A stretch of 64,000 nt of DNA from Psococerastis gibbosa (Eukaryota; Arthropoda; Insecta; Psocodea; Psocidae), in contig OZ020489.1 of the NCBI GenBank assembly GCA_963971405.1, positions 41,370,510-41,434,509 on the forward strand, in the 5' to 3' direction. The position numbers were made by a program, and so were the translations under genes. The notes under the pieces are model-generated. The model saw nothing but the letters and a program-made list of their open reading frames with translations. It ran no database searches and was not told the origin of the DNA. Shown piece by piece: positions 33,377-44,499 of the stretch; position 1 is the first letter of the stretch, and every line of letters begins with the position of its first letter.

Positions 33377-33962
33377 TTAACACATATTAACATATAATAC
33401 ACTAACGGGCCCTCACTTCGATATTAATAGTTTTAATTAGTATTAACATTGCTGAGGAACTGACGAGATGTTACAACGCTGGCCAAGTTGTTTGTGTTTC
33501 TCAGTTTAATAGTAAACTTTGAGCGATTTCGTGCCTGACAACTTTACTAGACCTAGGAAGTTTGGCAACTTCTAGGCCTAATAATAAAATTGAGAAGATT
33601 TCGTACCTCACCACATTTAAAGACCAAGGAACTTGGCCAACTTCCGTATCTGACAACCTTAATTGGCTAAACGTTTTACACAATTACAATTGGTAGGAAC
33701 TTCGCTTGTTTTTACACGGAGTGTTTTGGTTGGGGATGTACTACCGCTACCGGTATATATACCTTATTCTTGGTGTTAAAAATGTAAACAAAACAATTTT
33801 TAATAGCACTTTCCATTATAAAAATATCTTGTTATAATGTTTAATACCAGGTTATGATTAATAATAATAATCGCCATAGTAGGCCCGCAAATGTGATCTT
33901 TGGGTGGCAAATTTTAATCTTTAAATCTTTAAATGTTTTGGTGAAATTTCCAAGCCCAAAAC

Positions 33963-36900
33963 TTAGCCACTAGACTTAGATGACGGTGCTCCTATTCGTT
34001 TGTCAAAGAGAGCCTCAACTTCAAACTTGAACATGTGTTGCTTGTCAAGTATTACGGTCACTTTAAACAGCCAGTAGTCACCTAAAAAAGTAGGGGGCCA
34101 TTTTTCTCCGAGTTTAACGTCTTTACAAATGTAAAGGTCCTGAAACAAAACGTGCAGAATTAACAGACGATTGGTGGAGGAATGGACATATAAATAAATG
34201 ACTAAATATTGATTTTTTTTTGGTTCTAATACTAAGCAAACCTATCGGAGTTAGGGCGATATAGCTCTGTCTTACAATGAACTAGGTAGACCCGGGACCA
34301 CCTGCTTTACATGACTTCCAAAGTATGCCCAGAAAATGTGGCAAGTGAGGGATTCCAACCAACAAACTTTCGAGTGAAAGTCAGAGTCTGTACCACTACT
34401 GAACATAACCGAAGCTGGAGAATAAAGAAAATCTTGGTTTGGCGGGATTCTAATCCACGATCTACGCCTAACCAGGGCGTCGTCTTAACCGCTGGACCAC
34501 AAGCCCGCACAAGAACAGTTGATGTATATCCTCTTCTTATATGCTCGAATTGACATGATTCGTAATGTTAGATCTAGGTTAGCACAGCTACACAACTATC
34601 TAACCAAACAAGTCTGTGATTTACTTATTATTGCTTTCCAATTTATACGGAAAGCTTTGTGATGGTCGAAATTTTCGATTCCGAGATTTCAACGGATTTA
34701 CACGTTTTGAGGTCCCAGGAACCCAAAAAAGTGGTTTTACGAAATGTCTGTCTGTCCCTCTGTCTGTCTGTCTGTCTGTTCATCGATTTCCGGGCAAACT
34801 ACTTGGCTGATTTTGATTAAATTTTGCATGTAGGTTCACAAAAATCATCGACCATTTTTTATTATTTTGGGCTAACTCAATTTGGGGGGGTTTTATTCTA
34901 AAAAAAATCCAAAAAAAACGTCTAAAAAATTATTTCTTAATCTTAAAAACGGCTGAATGTAGAACTCGAATATCTGGTGAAATAACCATTATAGAGTTGT
35001 CAAAAATATCGGGACCAACATTCTTAGCATTTTGATTTACGATAAGCTTACACAGATTAGCCACGATTATTGAGTTTAATGCATACAAAAAACGACCAAA
35101 AAAACGACAATACTAAGACGTAATAAATTGTTAACATTTTTGATCGGATGGTGGATCTAGCTGGTTATAAGTCCCTACTTCCTTGTCTAAGGCGCCCATT
35201 CCACCGACCGGCTAGGGCTATTTACAAAAACGGTGACGCGGTAGCAGACATTCAAGACTTAGATGACGTTTCCACCGACCTCGCATTGCAGAATGCAAAT
35301 GACATTGACGGAAATTAGAATTTTTCTTTTTATACAAATCTATTAAAATGTTTGTACTTAACGTATCCCATGACGCCATTTTTTAATTTTAGTTTGTTTG
35401 TTTGTGATTTTACTGTATGATCATTGATCAATTTTAACTATGGTATAGAGGAAAATAAACATTTCCGTCAATTCTGCAATGCGAGGTCGGTGGAAACCCC
35501 GCCTAAGTCTTGAATGTCGGCTACCACGTCACTGTTTTTGTAAATAGTCCTAGCCGGTTGGTGGAATGGGCGCATTAGCAAAAGATAATTTTGTAGGCTA
35601 TAATGAAGGAATTTAAAATGTACTCAAATTTTCTATAACAGATCGGCATTTTATTGGACTTTTAGGTCTGTTTGCATATACATGTTTTTTCTTTTCTTTG
35701 AACGGTACAAAAAATGTTTTTACGTAATTTATTAATGAATTAATTGATGGATTCTTCACACAATACATGTTGACATAAGAAAATATATTGCGGGGGGGGG
35801 GGGTGTCCGGACCCCTTGGACCACCCCTACTTCCATGACCGAGTCCCACAAACCTTGACGAATACATTTTTAACCCGATGAATGTAGAGTAGTGGCACGG
35901 ACTCCAACTTTCACCCGAAAGGTTGTTGGTTCGAGTCCTACACTTGCTATATTTTCTGGTCATGCTTCGGAGGGCATGTAAAGCAGGCGGTCCCGGGCTT
36001 TCCTAGTTGCGTGTAAGAGAGGGCTTATAGCCCTAACCCCGCTAGGTTGGCTTAGTAATAGAACAAAAAAAAGTCGATATTTATTTATTTAATACCAAAC
36101 GGCATAGTAGTCCTTGAGATTTGCTGTAGAATTAAAACAACTCACCTCCTTTATAGGACACCGCCTGGGCATGTTACTTCCACTGGTAAGTCCTGGTACG
36201 AAAAGTGTTTCATCATTCTTCATGAGATCACCAACAGTATTTCTGAATGTCAACGAGGGCCACGTTTGCCATGAATTCTTATTTGAATGTTTTTGGTAAC
36301 CCTTCATTTCTATCTGAAAAACCATGTCTAGTTATACTAAACTAAATAGGAAAGAAAAAAATATATACTTTTTTGTAACGCCTGCTTTCAGCATTTCTGC
36401 TTTGAGCAGTCCTGACAACCTGGGGGGGGGGGGGATTGAGTCTGTTTATTAGCTTGAGGCAGACTCCTTCACCTCGGGGAGAAGGGGAGTTGACTGACAG
36501 GGTGGCCCTCCTGATTACAGTGGATTTCGAACCACTTGGGGAGCATAGTAAAGTCACACGATTAATTCGGAAGTGACCAGGACTCGACACGCACGTAGAC
36601 TGACTGGTATAGTCTCAGCGCGTTATTATGTTGTAACGGTTATTTCCGTCACCGATCATTTCATTCCGACCTTAGGGGTCGAAACGCTGAATTAAATAAT
36701 TCCTTTAAAATATTCCAAATTACATTTTCGGTTAGAAATCATGGCATGGAAATCTCGATCCAAATTCCGAATCTTTCCAAAAATATCGTTAATTCCCTCC
36801 CCAAGAGGCGATAACCCGTCAAGTTCTACCGATAAGGAAATTTAAGACAATAACTTCAAGCAGACTCCTTTAAGTTGTAAAGAAACTCCTTGGCTAAAAC

Positions 36901-39779
36901 TAATAACAAATTTTGGCGCGAACGAAGCCAGCGCCCTCTATGCAGAAAGTTATTGTCTTTGAAGGCGGTAAATTTGGCCGACATTATCACCCAGTTCTTG
37001 AACGGAGCAGGTCATAGCCTCCATTACACATTAAGTGATTTTCAAAATGTAACTGAGAGACCAGGACAGTGAGATATTGAAGAACCGACTGCCAATTCTT
37101 TTTTTTAAAGTGGTACAGACGTTTCTGATGGATAGGGCGAAGAGAGGAAAGGGTAACATCTAACCGTCGCCAGAGGATTCCCCATTTTATGGGTAAGTCG
37201 AATTTTCTTTAATTGAGTGCAGGAAGAGATATTGTCCATCGCTCCGATCGGGAATGGACAAGTTACGAGCTTGTTGGGATAGGTTGGCTGACGTCAGCGC
37301 CGATTCTTAACAGAGCTGAAACCGGTCCTGATTTTGTCCAATCTTGAATTCCGACTTAGCTGAAATGTGAAGGTTTGGCAAAGGACTTATAAAATTTTCT
37401 GAATATTCTAACTTTATGAACTAGCTACCGACATCCAATTAAAAGAAACTGAACATACTTCGGATAGAATGTAACCCGGCCCTGAATGTCAACCAAATTG
37501 CTGTCTTCAAATATAGAAAGGATTGCCAAAACCGAACTCGAGATTAGACATAGGTCACGAATTTAAGGAAGAATAGCCGTGGTCCGAATGTACGGAAACT
37601 TAGTCCAGCTGTCGAAAAGTGTCCGGACTTGTCAATTGATGTCCAAACGAGACTCAGACTTGAATCCTTGGTTAATTTCGTGTCCAATTATTAGCAACTT
37701 TTATTGTTTTCTTTTAAGTTATTTTCTATTTTATTATTTATATTATCGATTCAACTTATACTTAATGATTAATTAGGCCAGCATTAGTATTCCTAGGGAA
37801 TCCCCACCACCAATATTATTATTAAATTAATTATAGTCAACTATCGTCTAAACGTATACTTATAAATATTAGCCCTTATTTTAATTCTTTCTGTGGTTGA
37901 GAGATTATTCTTCTTGACCATTCTTATATTTTCATGTTGGATTCAGTACGAATATAAATCAGTGGCCGATACCCAACCTTTGATTAATTAACCTCTTGTT
38001 AAAATTACTTAATTAATTACTTGAATTATTTTTATCATACTTATAGAAATTACGAGTATATAACTTCTATTATTATTTTATTTAGCTTATTATCAGATCC
38101 TCTTATAGCTAAACCTACAGATTAGTATTATATTATTACTTATTATTCTAAGAACACCTTCAATTATCAATCGAGTTATCATCCTTAAATAAAACATTTA
38201 TTCTTTGTTCTTTTCTGTTCTTTATTTTATATTATCCAGAAGTGGAATTATTCTTATTTATGATGCGTCTATATATATATACTTGATTTTAATTGGAACA
38301 TGTGTCTCTTAGGGAGTCCCCCAGGAGTCACCCCAGGAGCCACCCCAGGAATCTTCCTATGGCTTTATGGATGGCTATGGGCGGTGGTGACCTAACCATC
38401 ATGGGTCAGAACAGCGAGGAACGGGAGGGGAATCCGCGATCGTCGGCAGTGGTATCAGCTGCGATGGGCTAAAGGCTTAAACGGGCAGAGGACGATGTCC
38501 TAGGCCGAGAACGTTCTTCCTTTCACTTCAAATCTAATCCTGTATGGGTAATCCTGATTGCCGGTTTTATGTAAGTTTTATCCAGTATTATTTCTGATGT
38601 ACCGTTCTAATTTTAAAAATGTTGTAAGAGAATTATCTCATCGGGAGGGTAGTGATTCGGTCCAGGAGGGGGAAAGTAGGATTGGGTCGAGAAAAGGGTT
38701 CGCCGCCCTGATTCTTAGACCCAGTGTTGCTTTCCGTCTTCTGGGCTGAAGAGCTCGTTCCTCCACAGTAGGGAACTAAATTGTAATTACCATTTAGAGA
38801 GACTGTCCGGTAGGCACCATTTGCTTACCATAATTTAATTTCGTTTATAAAAGACCTTCCGGCAGGACCTCTCTAGTTTTGTTTGTCTATATTTTCAAAT
38901 TTTGTGCTGATCAGGGTGTTCTGAGAGAGAGAGGTGGAGGCCTAGGATTCAGTTTTGTAACCAGTGTACTGGTTGGAATGGTCCTCCACATCCCTCTCTC
39001 AGGCTCTCCTTAGATCGCCGTCTTATTGCTTTGTTTTGTGACATTATCTTTTTGGTGGTGGAGTTGTGACGGAAGCCGTCTAATTGTGATATCGAGAAGA
39101 ATTGTATCAATATAACGCCACTGAATTAGAATGAATAACCTGTTGTTCTCTGTGGTTCCTCCTTATCTCTTAAGGTTGGGAACTCTACTTATTGTTGGAT
39201 TGAAGCCCTATTACTCACGCCCTTATTTTCTGCCGTCCCTGAGCTACCGACGCACCGGCTGAGGCCACCCTTGTTAAGGCGGAGTTGGATTGAGATAGAT
39301 CACGGAGTTTATCCGGTTTTGTGTGTTGCCTGCTGGTATTTTCTATCTCTTCCCAAGTTTAACCTTACAATGTCCCACCATGTTCCCCTGCTAACGCTGT
39401 GCACACTACCACGTTTGCCGCAGCATGAAACACCCTCTTTCGTGGATACAACTTGGTAAGGCCGTTGGCAGAAAGCAAAAATATGAAAACAGAGTCTTCC
39501 GTTAGTGCGCTTACAACACAAGAACTGAACTGACATACATACCACTCCATTGCATGGCCACTCCTTTGCCACCTGACACGCTCCATTTATGGCTATTAAG
39601 CTGTCTTGCGTATTCTGCCATGTTATGTTGCAAAAGGGTATATATTTTGTGCCATTGGCATCCCCCGTCAGCCGTAACAACTTAGGTATATACGTCTTCT
39701 CGCCAAAGAGTCTAGCTGTGCCCACTTCGTAGTTTTTAGCAATGTAGAGCACTAGAAAACACGTTATTAAGTAGGACAT
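33963..39779 (-). CDS. Secreted ML-fold-like (DUF1091-like) small protein, 3 exons
   Basis: Exon 1 39543-39779 (79 codons), exon 2 36146-36313 (56 codons), exon 3 33963-34139 (58 codons plus TAA), 193 residues. Donors are GTATGT and GTGAGT, acceptors TTTTTCAG and TTGTTTCAG, and both introns are phase 0 as in the paralogs. Exon 1 has signal peptide MSYLITCFLVLYIA, then KTYIPKLLR and EWPCNGV. Exon 2 has NSWQTWPSL and RRCPIKE. Exon 3 opens DLYICKDV, with KWPPTFLGDYW and LFDKR. Extra Cys are present in exon 1 (IPFCN and NGACQ). Intron 1 is about 3.2 kb, mostly a 2.7-kb LTR-like insertion. The splice sites look intact, so expression is plausible. The family assignment is inference. Confidence 0.74.
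34220..34402 (-). mobile_element. tRNA-derived SINE, family 2
   Basis: On the minus strand the head is TAGTGGTACAGACTCTGAC, with a B box mutated to GGTTGGAATCC, then ACATTTTCTGG and CATGTAAAGCAGG. It lies in intron 2 of the 33963-39779 gene. Confidence 0.75.
34430..34507 (-). mobile_element. tRNA-like head of SINE family 1
   Basis: On the minus strand GGCTTGTGGTCCAGCGGTTA, an ACGCC/GGCGT anticodon stem, and B box GGATTAGAATCCC (one change). Only the head is clear; the body has been replaced. Confidence 0.7.
34625..34955 (+). repeat. Dispersed repeat T, 5' half
   Basis: TTGCTTTCCAATTTATACGG through GGGGGGGTTTTATTC and AAAAACGTCTAAAAAATTA. It stops at intron sequence shared with 58620-58690. 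Confidence 0.8.
34955..35090. repeat. Single-copy relative of the 52-bp satellite monomer
   Basis: TAGAGTTGTCAAAAATATC followed by ACACAGATTAGCCACG and ATTGAGTTTAATG parallels 58660-58740, TAGAGTTGTCAAAAATATC followed by ACACAGATTGGCCAAAGG and ATTGAATTTGATG. It lies in intron 2 of the 33963-39779 gene, at the equivalent position to the array beside the remnant exon 3. Confidence 0.65.
35191..35574. mobile_element. PIF/Harbinger-like MITE, 384 bp
   Basis: TIR GGCGCCCATTCCACCGACCG; the right end GGTGGAATGGGCGC(A) has a terminal change. The flanks are TAA and TTA, so the TSD is not perfect. In intron 2 of the 33963-39779 gene. Confidence 0.8.
35884..36072 (+). mobile_element. tRNA-derived SINE, family 2
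   Basis: TAGAGTAGTGGCACGGACTC, B box GGTTCGAGTCC, GCATGTAAAGCAGGCGG, 3' end GGCTTAGTAATAGAAC then an A run. It lies just 3' (in + coordinates, before) of exon 2 of the 33963-39779 gene. Confidence 0.82.
36632..39369. mobile_element. LTR-like insertion, 2.74 kb, probably a solo LTR
   Basis: It begins TGTAACGG and ends CCTTACA, with a 4-bp TSD ATGT at 36628-36631 and 39370-39373. It splits a copy of repeat P; the unbroken junction, with a single ATGT, is at 59393-59396. TATA-like TTTATAAAAGACC is at 38845 and an AATAAA at about 38192. There is no coding frame of note, so a long solo LTR is the simplest reading; the orientation is unproven. It lies in intron 1 of the 33963-39779 gene. Confidence 0.72.
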
Positions 39780-40152
39780 TTCCTAAAAAAAAAGCAAACC
39801 CTATTACAGAAGAACTCTGTTCATACAGGCATGATCGTGTCACATTTGAAGGTTTTTCCCAAGGCCGTAGACAGGTTTTTTGGTAGGAATGAGAACCTGT
39901 CCACAAATCAACCTGATTATTATTTTTGCCGGGGTGACATAGGGGGTCCCACGGGGGAAATTGTTTCAAAACATAAGTGAGAAATAGTAGGTTACTGGGC
40001 ACGCATTTCTACAATTCTGTAAAGTTAAGATTTTACAGGCGAAGATTAAGCTACATTACTGCAAACTGGGGGTCCAGGGGCTCCACTAGGGGAAATGTAG
40101 TTGACATTTTAGTTGACATTTGTGCCTGTCTTTTAGAAATATATGCATGAGG

Positions 40153-40467
40153 CAGAGGGGTAAAGTTTTGGAATGATGGCGGGGGCAAAACTAAGTAGAC
40201 CTTATGACGTCATCAGGCAGGACAAGGAAAAATTGAAAATATAAGAGCAAAATAGTAGGGTTTTACGCATTTTAATAGTAGTAAAGTATAGCTGTAGATT
40301 GTACAAATCTAAAAAAGGAATGCCTATATTCATATTGCTGCAAAGGGGACCATGAAGTATGAACCACGTCTTACAATGCTCGAGGCTGGGGGGAAAAGCT
40401 CCCCCCCAAAAGGAGCTGGGGATGGGGGTAAGTTGGACCGTGCCCCCCCCCCAAATTTACGCCCCTG
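40153..40467. mobile_element. hAT MITE (CAGAGGCGTAAAG family), uninterrupted copy
   Basis: The left end is CAGAGGGGTAAAGTTTTGG and the right end is AAATTTACGCCCCTG. The flanking 8-mers GCATGAGG and GGATGAGG match at 7 of 8. It shows the intact internal sequence where the 22372 copy has a Harbinger MITE. Confidence 0.85.
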
Positions 40468-40543
40468 GGATGAGGTATTGGGAGAACATTTTTAACGCAT
40501 TGCCGAATAATATACTATTTTAGGGAGATTCACCTACCTCTTA

Positions 40544-40705
40544 GGCGGGTATTCCACATACGTCAATCGTCAATGAAAAATTGAAAAATGACGTTTTAGC
40601 AGACATTAAAGACATCCTAAAAATTCTGCTACTACGTCAATTTACGTCATTTTGACGTCATTTTTCAATTTTTCATTGACGATTGACGTATATGGAATAC
40701 CCGCC
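40544..40705. mobile_element. Short Harbinger-like MITE (ACATACGT subfamily), 162 bp
   Basis: TIR GGCGGGTATTCCACATACG and its near complement; TSD TTA at 40541-40543 and 40706-40708. It sits in repeat R, whose unoccupied junctions are at about 26900 and 61733. Confidence 0.87.
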
Positions 40706-41199
40706 TTAAGACGGCGACCAATGTACGAAATTACTTCACAACTTTTCATTTCATGACCCCCTGAGTCTAAACCACCCCCCGTTCAAAATGTTATACAATA
40801 TATTATACTGCATATAGTATGTACATTTATGTAAAACGATTTTAGGAAACACTCTAACTTCCGAAAATATTATCCGATCGGCATAAAACTTGGCACGATA
40901 ATTGAACATACAAATGTCTTGATCGAGTTTGTTAACCAGAAGGATACGTCATTTTGTTTCAAGACGGCAGCTAATTAAAACCTTATATAATTCATATCTC
41001 AATTCTCAGTTATTATTGGCAGCAGAGGAATGAAATAAAATCTGACCGAAAGCCCGTATTATTATCTATGATAATAACACTTTTTACGACATATCAACGA
41101 TTTCAAGATGGCGTCCAGTCAAAGTGAAAATAATGTGATACTTAAGTAAAAGCTCATAGTCGTCACTGTGGTTCGACATATGGAACACAAGGGTATTTT

Positions 41200-44132
41200 C
41201 AGTGGCGGCTCGTGGTGTATCAAAATGGTGGGGCAATGAATTGTAAACTATAGTAAAGCCAGTAAAGGCATATAACTTACCACTACTTGAAGATCAAATC
41301 GATTCTTCGGCATTTCAATGTGGCAAACAAGTCTATCACTCGCTGATTGAAATTCGGCGTTTGCATCACGAGCTGCCTTTCCGTTGCCAACATGGTGCAT
41401 GCTGACAGCCGGTTTTCCCCCATGGTACTGCGCAAGAACGTCTTAATTCTTTTAAGTGCCGAGAATGTACGTTCAGCTTCAGCAGTAGTCATCGGTGTAG
41501 TAAGAATAATTTGGAGGAGAGAAGTAACTTGGTCGAGAACTTCTTCCAAATTGTTGTCTAAAATTGCTTGCAGCAGGACCCTGGCACTTATACACAGTCT
41601 GAAATCGTCCCTTTCGTAGACCACTTGCAGCTGCATACTCAACTCCTTTTCATCAAGCATGCAGTACGACTTGACTGCATTGCTGACGAGGGAAGTGGGA
41701 AAAGATTTAGCGAAAGCCTCAAAATTTTTGGGGGTGACTAAGTGTGCGGCTTCGAGGTGATTATTGAACTTCAGTCTTTCTTCAGCTTGGAAAAGAACAA
41801 TATCGCATATTTCTTTTTGGGCCACTGACAACGGTCTCGTGTTCAATCGCCTTCTCTTCGGAACGGTTGCCTCAGAATCGGGCTCTTCAGACGAACATTC
41901 TATGTTGTCCCTAATTTTTTGTATATGCGATTTAAAAAAAGAAAGGGACCTTAAAACGCTCACAGCATTGGCCTTTTCAGCTTGAAGCTGGGCGAATAAA
42001 ATGTCAACATGTGGCATCATCTTCGCAAAAAATTTTAACCAAGTTTGGAAGTCTTCGTTTTGGAGTAACCGCGACAAGCCACTGGCTTCACGTCGAGTAG
42101 GTTCGTTATTCGAATTATCTGACAGCTCCTCCATACATTCTATAAGGCTGTCACAATGCTCCCAAACGGCAATGACTGTCCTGCTTTGGAAATTCCACCT
42201 GGTGGCTGATGGACGTGGAATTCGTGCCTTAGCCACGCGTTCTAGGGCTGCCAGCCTCTGGGGAGATCGGGAAAAAAATACAGGCACACCTGACAGATCC
42301 GAAAAAAATAGTCTTGCTTCTTTGGTTTGAGATGCTGCCTGTTGCATAATTAAATTCAACTGATGTGCGTAACAGTGAATGAAATGAGCATTTTTATATT
42401 TATTTTTCACTAGTGCATTGACCCCACCATGTTTTCCGCTCATCACTGCTGCACCATCATACGTTTGGGCTATTAGCTTGCCAGTATCACCTCCAATTAC
42501 TTTTTCTACTTCGGTCAACACAGCATTAGACAGTCCTTCTGCGTTTTGACTTAAGGGGTTAGTCAAAGTCCAAAATCTTTCGCAAACAACACTGCCTTTT
42601 AAATAGCGAAAAATAATAGTTGTCTGAACATGCTCAGACACATCAGTTGTATCATCCGCCATAACAGCCAAAAATTTTGCCGCTTTGATTTCGCTCGTTA
42701 TTTCCTCAAGGCAGATGGATAGCATGCAATCTAGCAGCTGGTTTTGAATAGTTTTAGAATGCCCCTTAAAAACAGTTGAATTCTCCATATGGGCTTTTAG
42801 GGCTGGATCTAAGGTCGATAATAACGCCAGCAAGTTTTTGAAGACTCCCTGATTGAGCGAATCTTCACTTTCGTCATGTCCCCTGAATGCTAATTCATTT
42901 AAGGCACAGAATTTTAAACAATCAATAATCATAGACAGAATATGGCGATTTTTAATGACTAGCTCATTGTGCTTCTGAACCGACTCAACTCGAGCACTGC
43001 TTAGTGATTGCACTATGCTCACCTTCCCTAATAGTGCTAATTTTACATTATTATCAAATTGAATTTTTGAACCCTTATGCTTGTCGCACTTTTCTTTAAG
43101 GTGTTTCAAATCATTTACGCCAGTGACAGTCCACGAAACATCTCCCTTAAAAAGCAAACAACAAAAACAATACAGAGAACAAGTCTTCTCGCAGCCTGTC
43201 AGCCATGGATATGTGCTGTAAAAACTCTCAGAAAATTTCCGGGTGAACGTTTTATTTTTGCCCTTGCACTCTTGCTTCAAATTATTTAGTGGGGGAGTAT
43301 CCCTTCCTTTCGATTTTATGCTCAATTTTTCCTCAACGGTCAAACCAAAAAAGTTAGTACCTTTCAGTCTAGCTACTGTCGCCATTCCAAATTTGTAAGT
43401 ACCTAGATCTCGTAAGTCGTAATACCGTACGCACTAAATCACTTCACAATTCACAACTTAAATAAAACACCTAAGCACTAACTTAAAAAGGATAATTGAC
43501 ACTTAGTAAATAATAAACAGCACACCGAACCGAACACGCCGTTTCTTTGTTTACATTGAGAGTTTGCACGTGGTTGTGGTCTTCGGTTTGCACTTTGCCT
43601 GGCCGGCCGCTGGGGCGCTGGGCAGAACCTGACTTCCCTAGTCAAAATTCAAAAATTGTTCTTTGAAAATTTTATAATAATCATCACTCATAACAAAATA
43701 GTGAAACTCTTCTCAAAAATAGTTCTTAAATTTATGATTTAAAAAAAACACCAATATTCAATATATTATTAATACGAAACATGTAAAGTCATTTTTGGGG
43801 CGCCGCCCCGCTGCCCATGTATTTCTGCATAAGCCCGGCATTGCATTGCAAAGTCCATAAGAGAAAAGTTGTGTACACCTTTTCAATGGTGCGAACGATC
43901 TTCTTACCTTTCGTCTGACTCCGTTGCCATGGCGACCCGGGGCTAAATTGAAAATTGCCCCACTTGCCCCGAGCACGCACATAGCATAGCCGATTTTTAG
44001 CAGTTGCATTTTTCTCTAGAATCTAGATTAGTATATTATTTTTTTTTTATTATTAAAAGGAAATTGCTTTGTTTGCCTGCAAAATTTTGGGAGGGCTGTA
44101 GCCCCAGTGCCCTTATGGACGAGCCGCCACTG
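41200..44132 (-). mobile_element. Complete hAT transposon, 2,933 bp
   Basis: The 14-bp perfect TIR is CAGTGGCGGCTCGT (41200-41213 and 44119-44132). The perfect 8-bp TSD is GGTATTTT (41192-41199 and 44133-44140). It carries one uninterrupted transposase gene on the minus strand, with about 750 bp upstream of the start and about 80 bp after the stop. It interrupts repeat R; the unoccupied relative is at 27480-27520. Confidence 0.95.
41283..43385 (-). CDS. hAT transposase, ZMYM1-like, 700 residues
   Basis: An open frame with no stops that should catalyse cut-and-paste transposition in the nucleus. Domains in order: a TTF-type zinc-finger region at about residues 55-110 (CEKTCSLYCFCCLLFKG, then HLKEKCDKHKGS); a DUF4371-like region from about 130, with LAFRGHDESEDS and then TVFKGHS; a catalytic Asp candidate in LAVMADDTTDVSEH (about 250); QTYDGAAVMSGKHGG and HFIHCYAHQLNLI; and the C-terminal hAT dimerisation block TTPMTTAEAERTFSALKRIK with the conserved Glu, then STMGENRLSACTMLA. 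The length fits the full family. The start is the first Met (MATVARLKG). The TIRs and TSDs around it are intact, so recent activity is likely. Confidence 0.93.
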   Translation of the reverse strand: MATVARLKGTNFFGLTVEEKLSIKSKGRDTPPLNNLKQECKGKNKTFTRKFSESFYSTYPWLTGCEKTCSLYCFCCLLFKGDVSWTVTGVNDLKHLKEKCDKHKGSKIQFDNNVKLALLGKVSIVQSLSSARVESVQKHNELVIKNRHILSMIIDCLKFCALNELAFRGHDESEDSLNQGVFKNLLALLSTLDPALKAHMENSTVFKGHSKTIQNQLLDCMLSICLEEITSEIKAAKFLAVMADDTTDVSEHVQTTIIFRYLKGSVVCERFWTLTNPLSQNAEGLSNAVLTEVEKVIGGDTGKLIAQTYDGAAVMSGKHGGVNALVKNKYKNAHFIHCYAHQLNLIMQQAASQTKEARLFFSDLSGVPVFFSRSPQRLAALERVAKARIPRPSATRWNFQSRTVIAVWEHCDSLIECMEELSDNSNNEPTRREASGLSRLLQNEDFQTWLKFFAKMMPHVDILFAQLQAEKANAVSVLRSLSFFKSHIQKIRDNIECSSEEPDSEATVPKRRRLNTRPLSVAQKEICDIVLFQAEERLKFNNHLEAAHLVTPKNFEAFAKSFPTSLVSNAVKSYCMLDEKELSMQLQVVYERDDFRLCISARVLLQAILDNNLEEVLDQVTSLLQIILTTPMTTAEAERTFSALKRIKTFLRSTMGENRLSACTMLATERQLVMQTPNFNQRVIDLFATLKCRRIDLIFK

Positions 44133-44499
44133 GGTATTTTCTGTTCCTGTGTAGATGTTGTGATCGGAGAAAGAATAAAGATTTTTTTTTTTTTAATTAC
44201 ATGCATAGTTTACTTTGCTAGAGGAAAAACGAAGTCTGAGCTTGCATGGAATCTCTCTACACCTGCAGATCGGCGGTTTCAGAAATTTCATAGTATTTTT
44301 ATTTTTCCTCCCAAAATCCGATTCTGTCTAGTGTCAAGCCATTTCATTTCGAGGGGGGGGGGGGACTAGAACCCTTGGTGGTCCGCGGGCCTCGGGCGGT
44401 CTATTGACCCCAACACTTTACCTACCTACAGCCCTGATTGGTCTCAATACCCGTTCTGCAGTGGTAATGATACGGCAATGGTCAGATGAAAATTTCAAT

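Larger units (their letters stand above)
32615..33740. repeat. Large inverted repeat with two insertions
   Basis: The outer arm CCAACCAAAACACCCCGTG (32620) matches GTGTTTTGGTTGG near 33730. The arms continue as 32942-33145 and 33480-33670 (TTAGCCAATTAA, GTTGTCAGGTACGAAA, AGAAACA...CAACTTGGCC). Combined arms are about 250 bp. The left arm is interrupted at 32684-32941, and the loop contains a Harbinger MITE at 33216. Confidence 0.8.
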
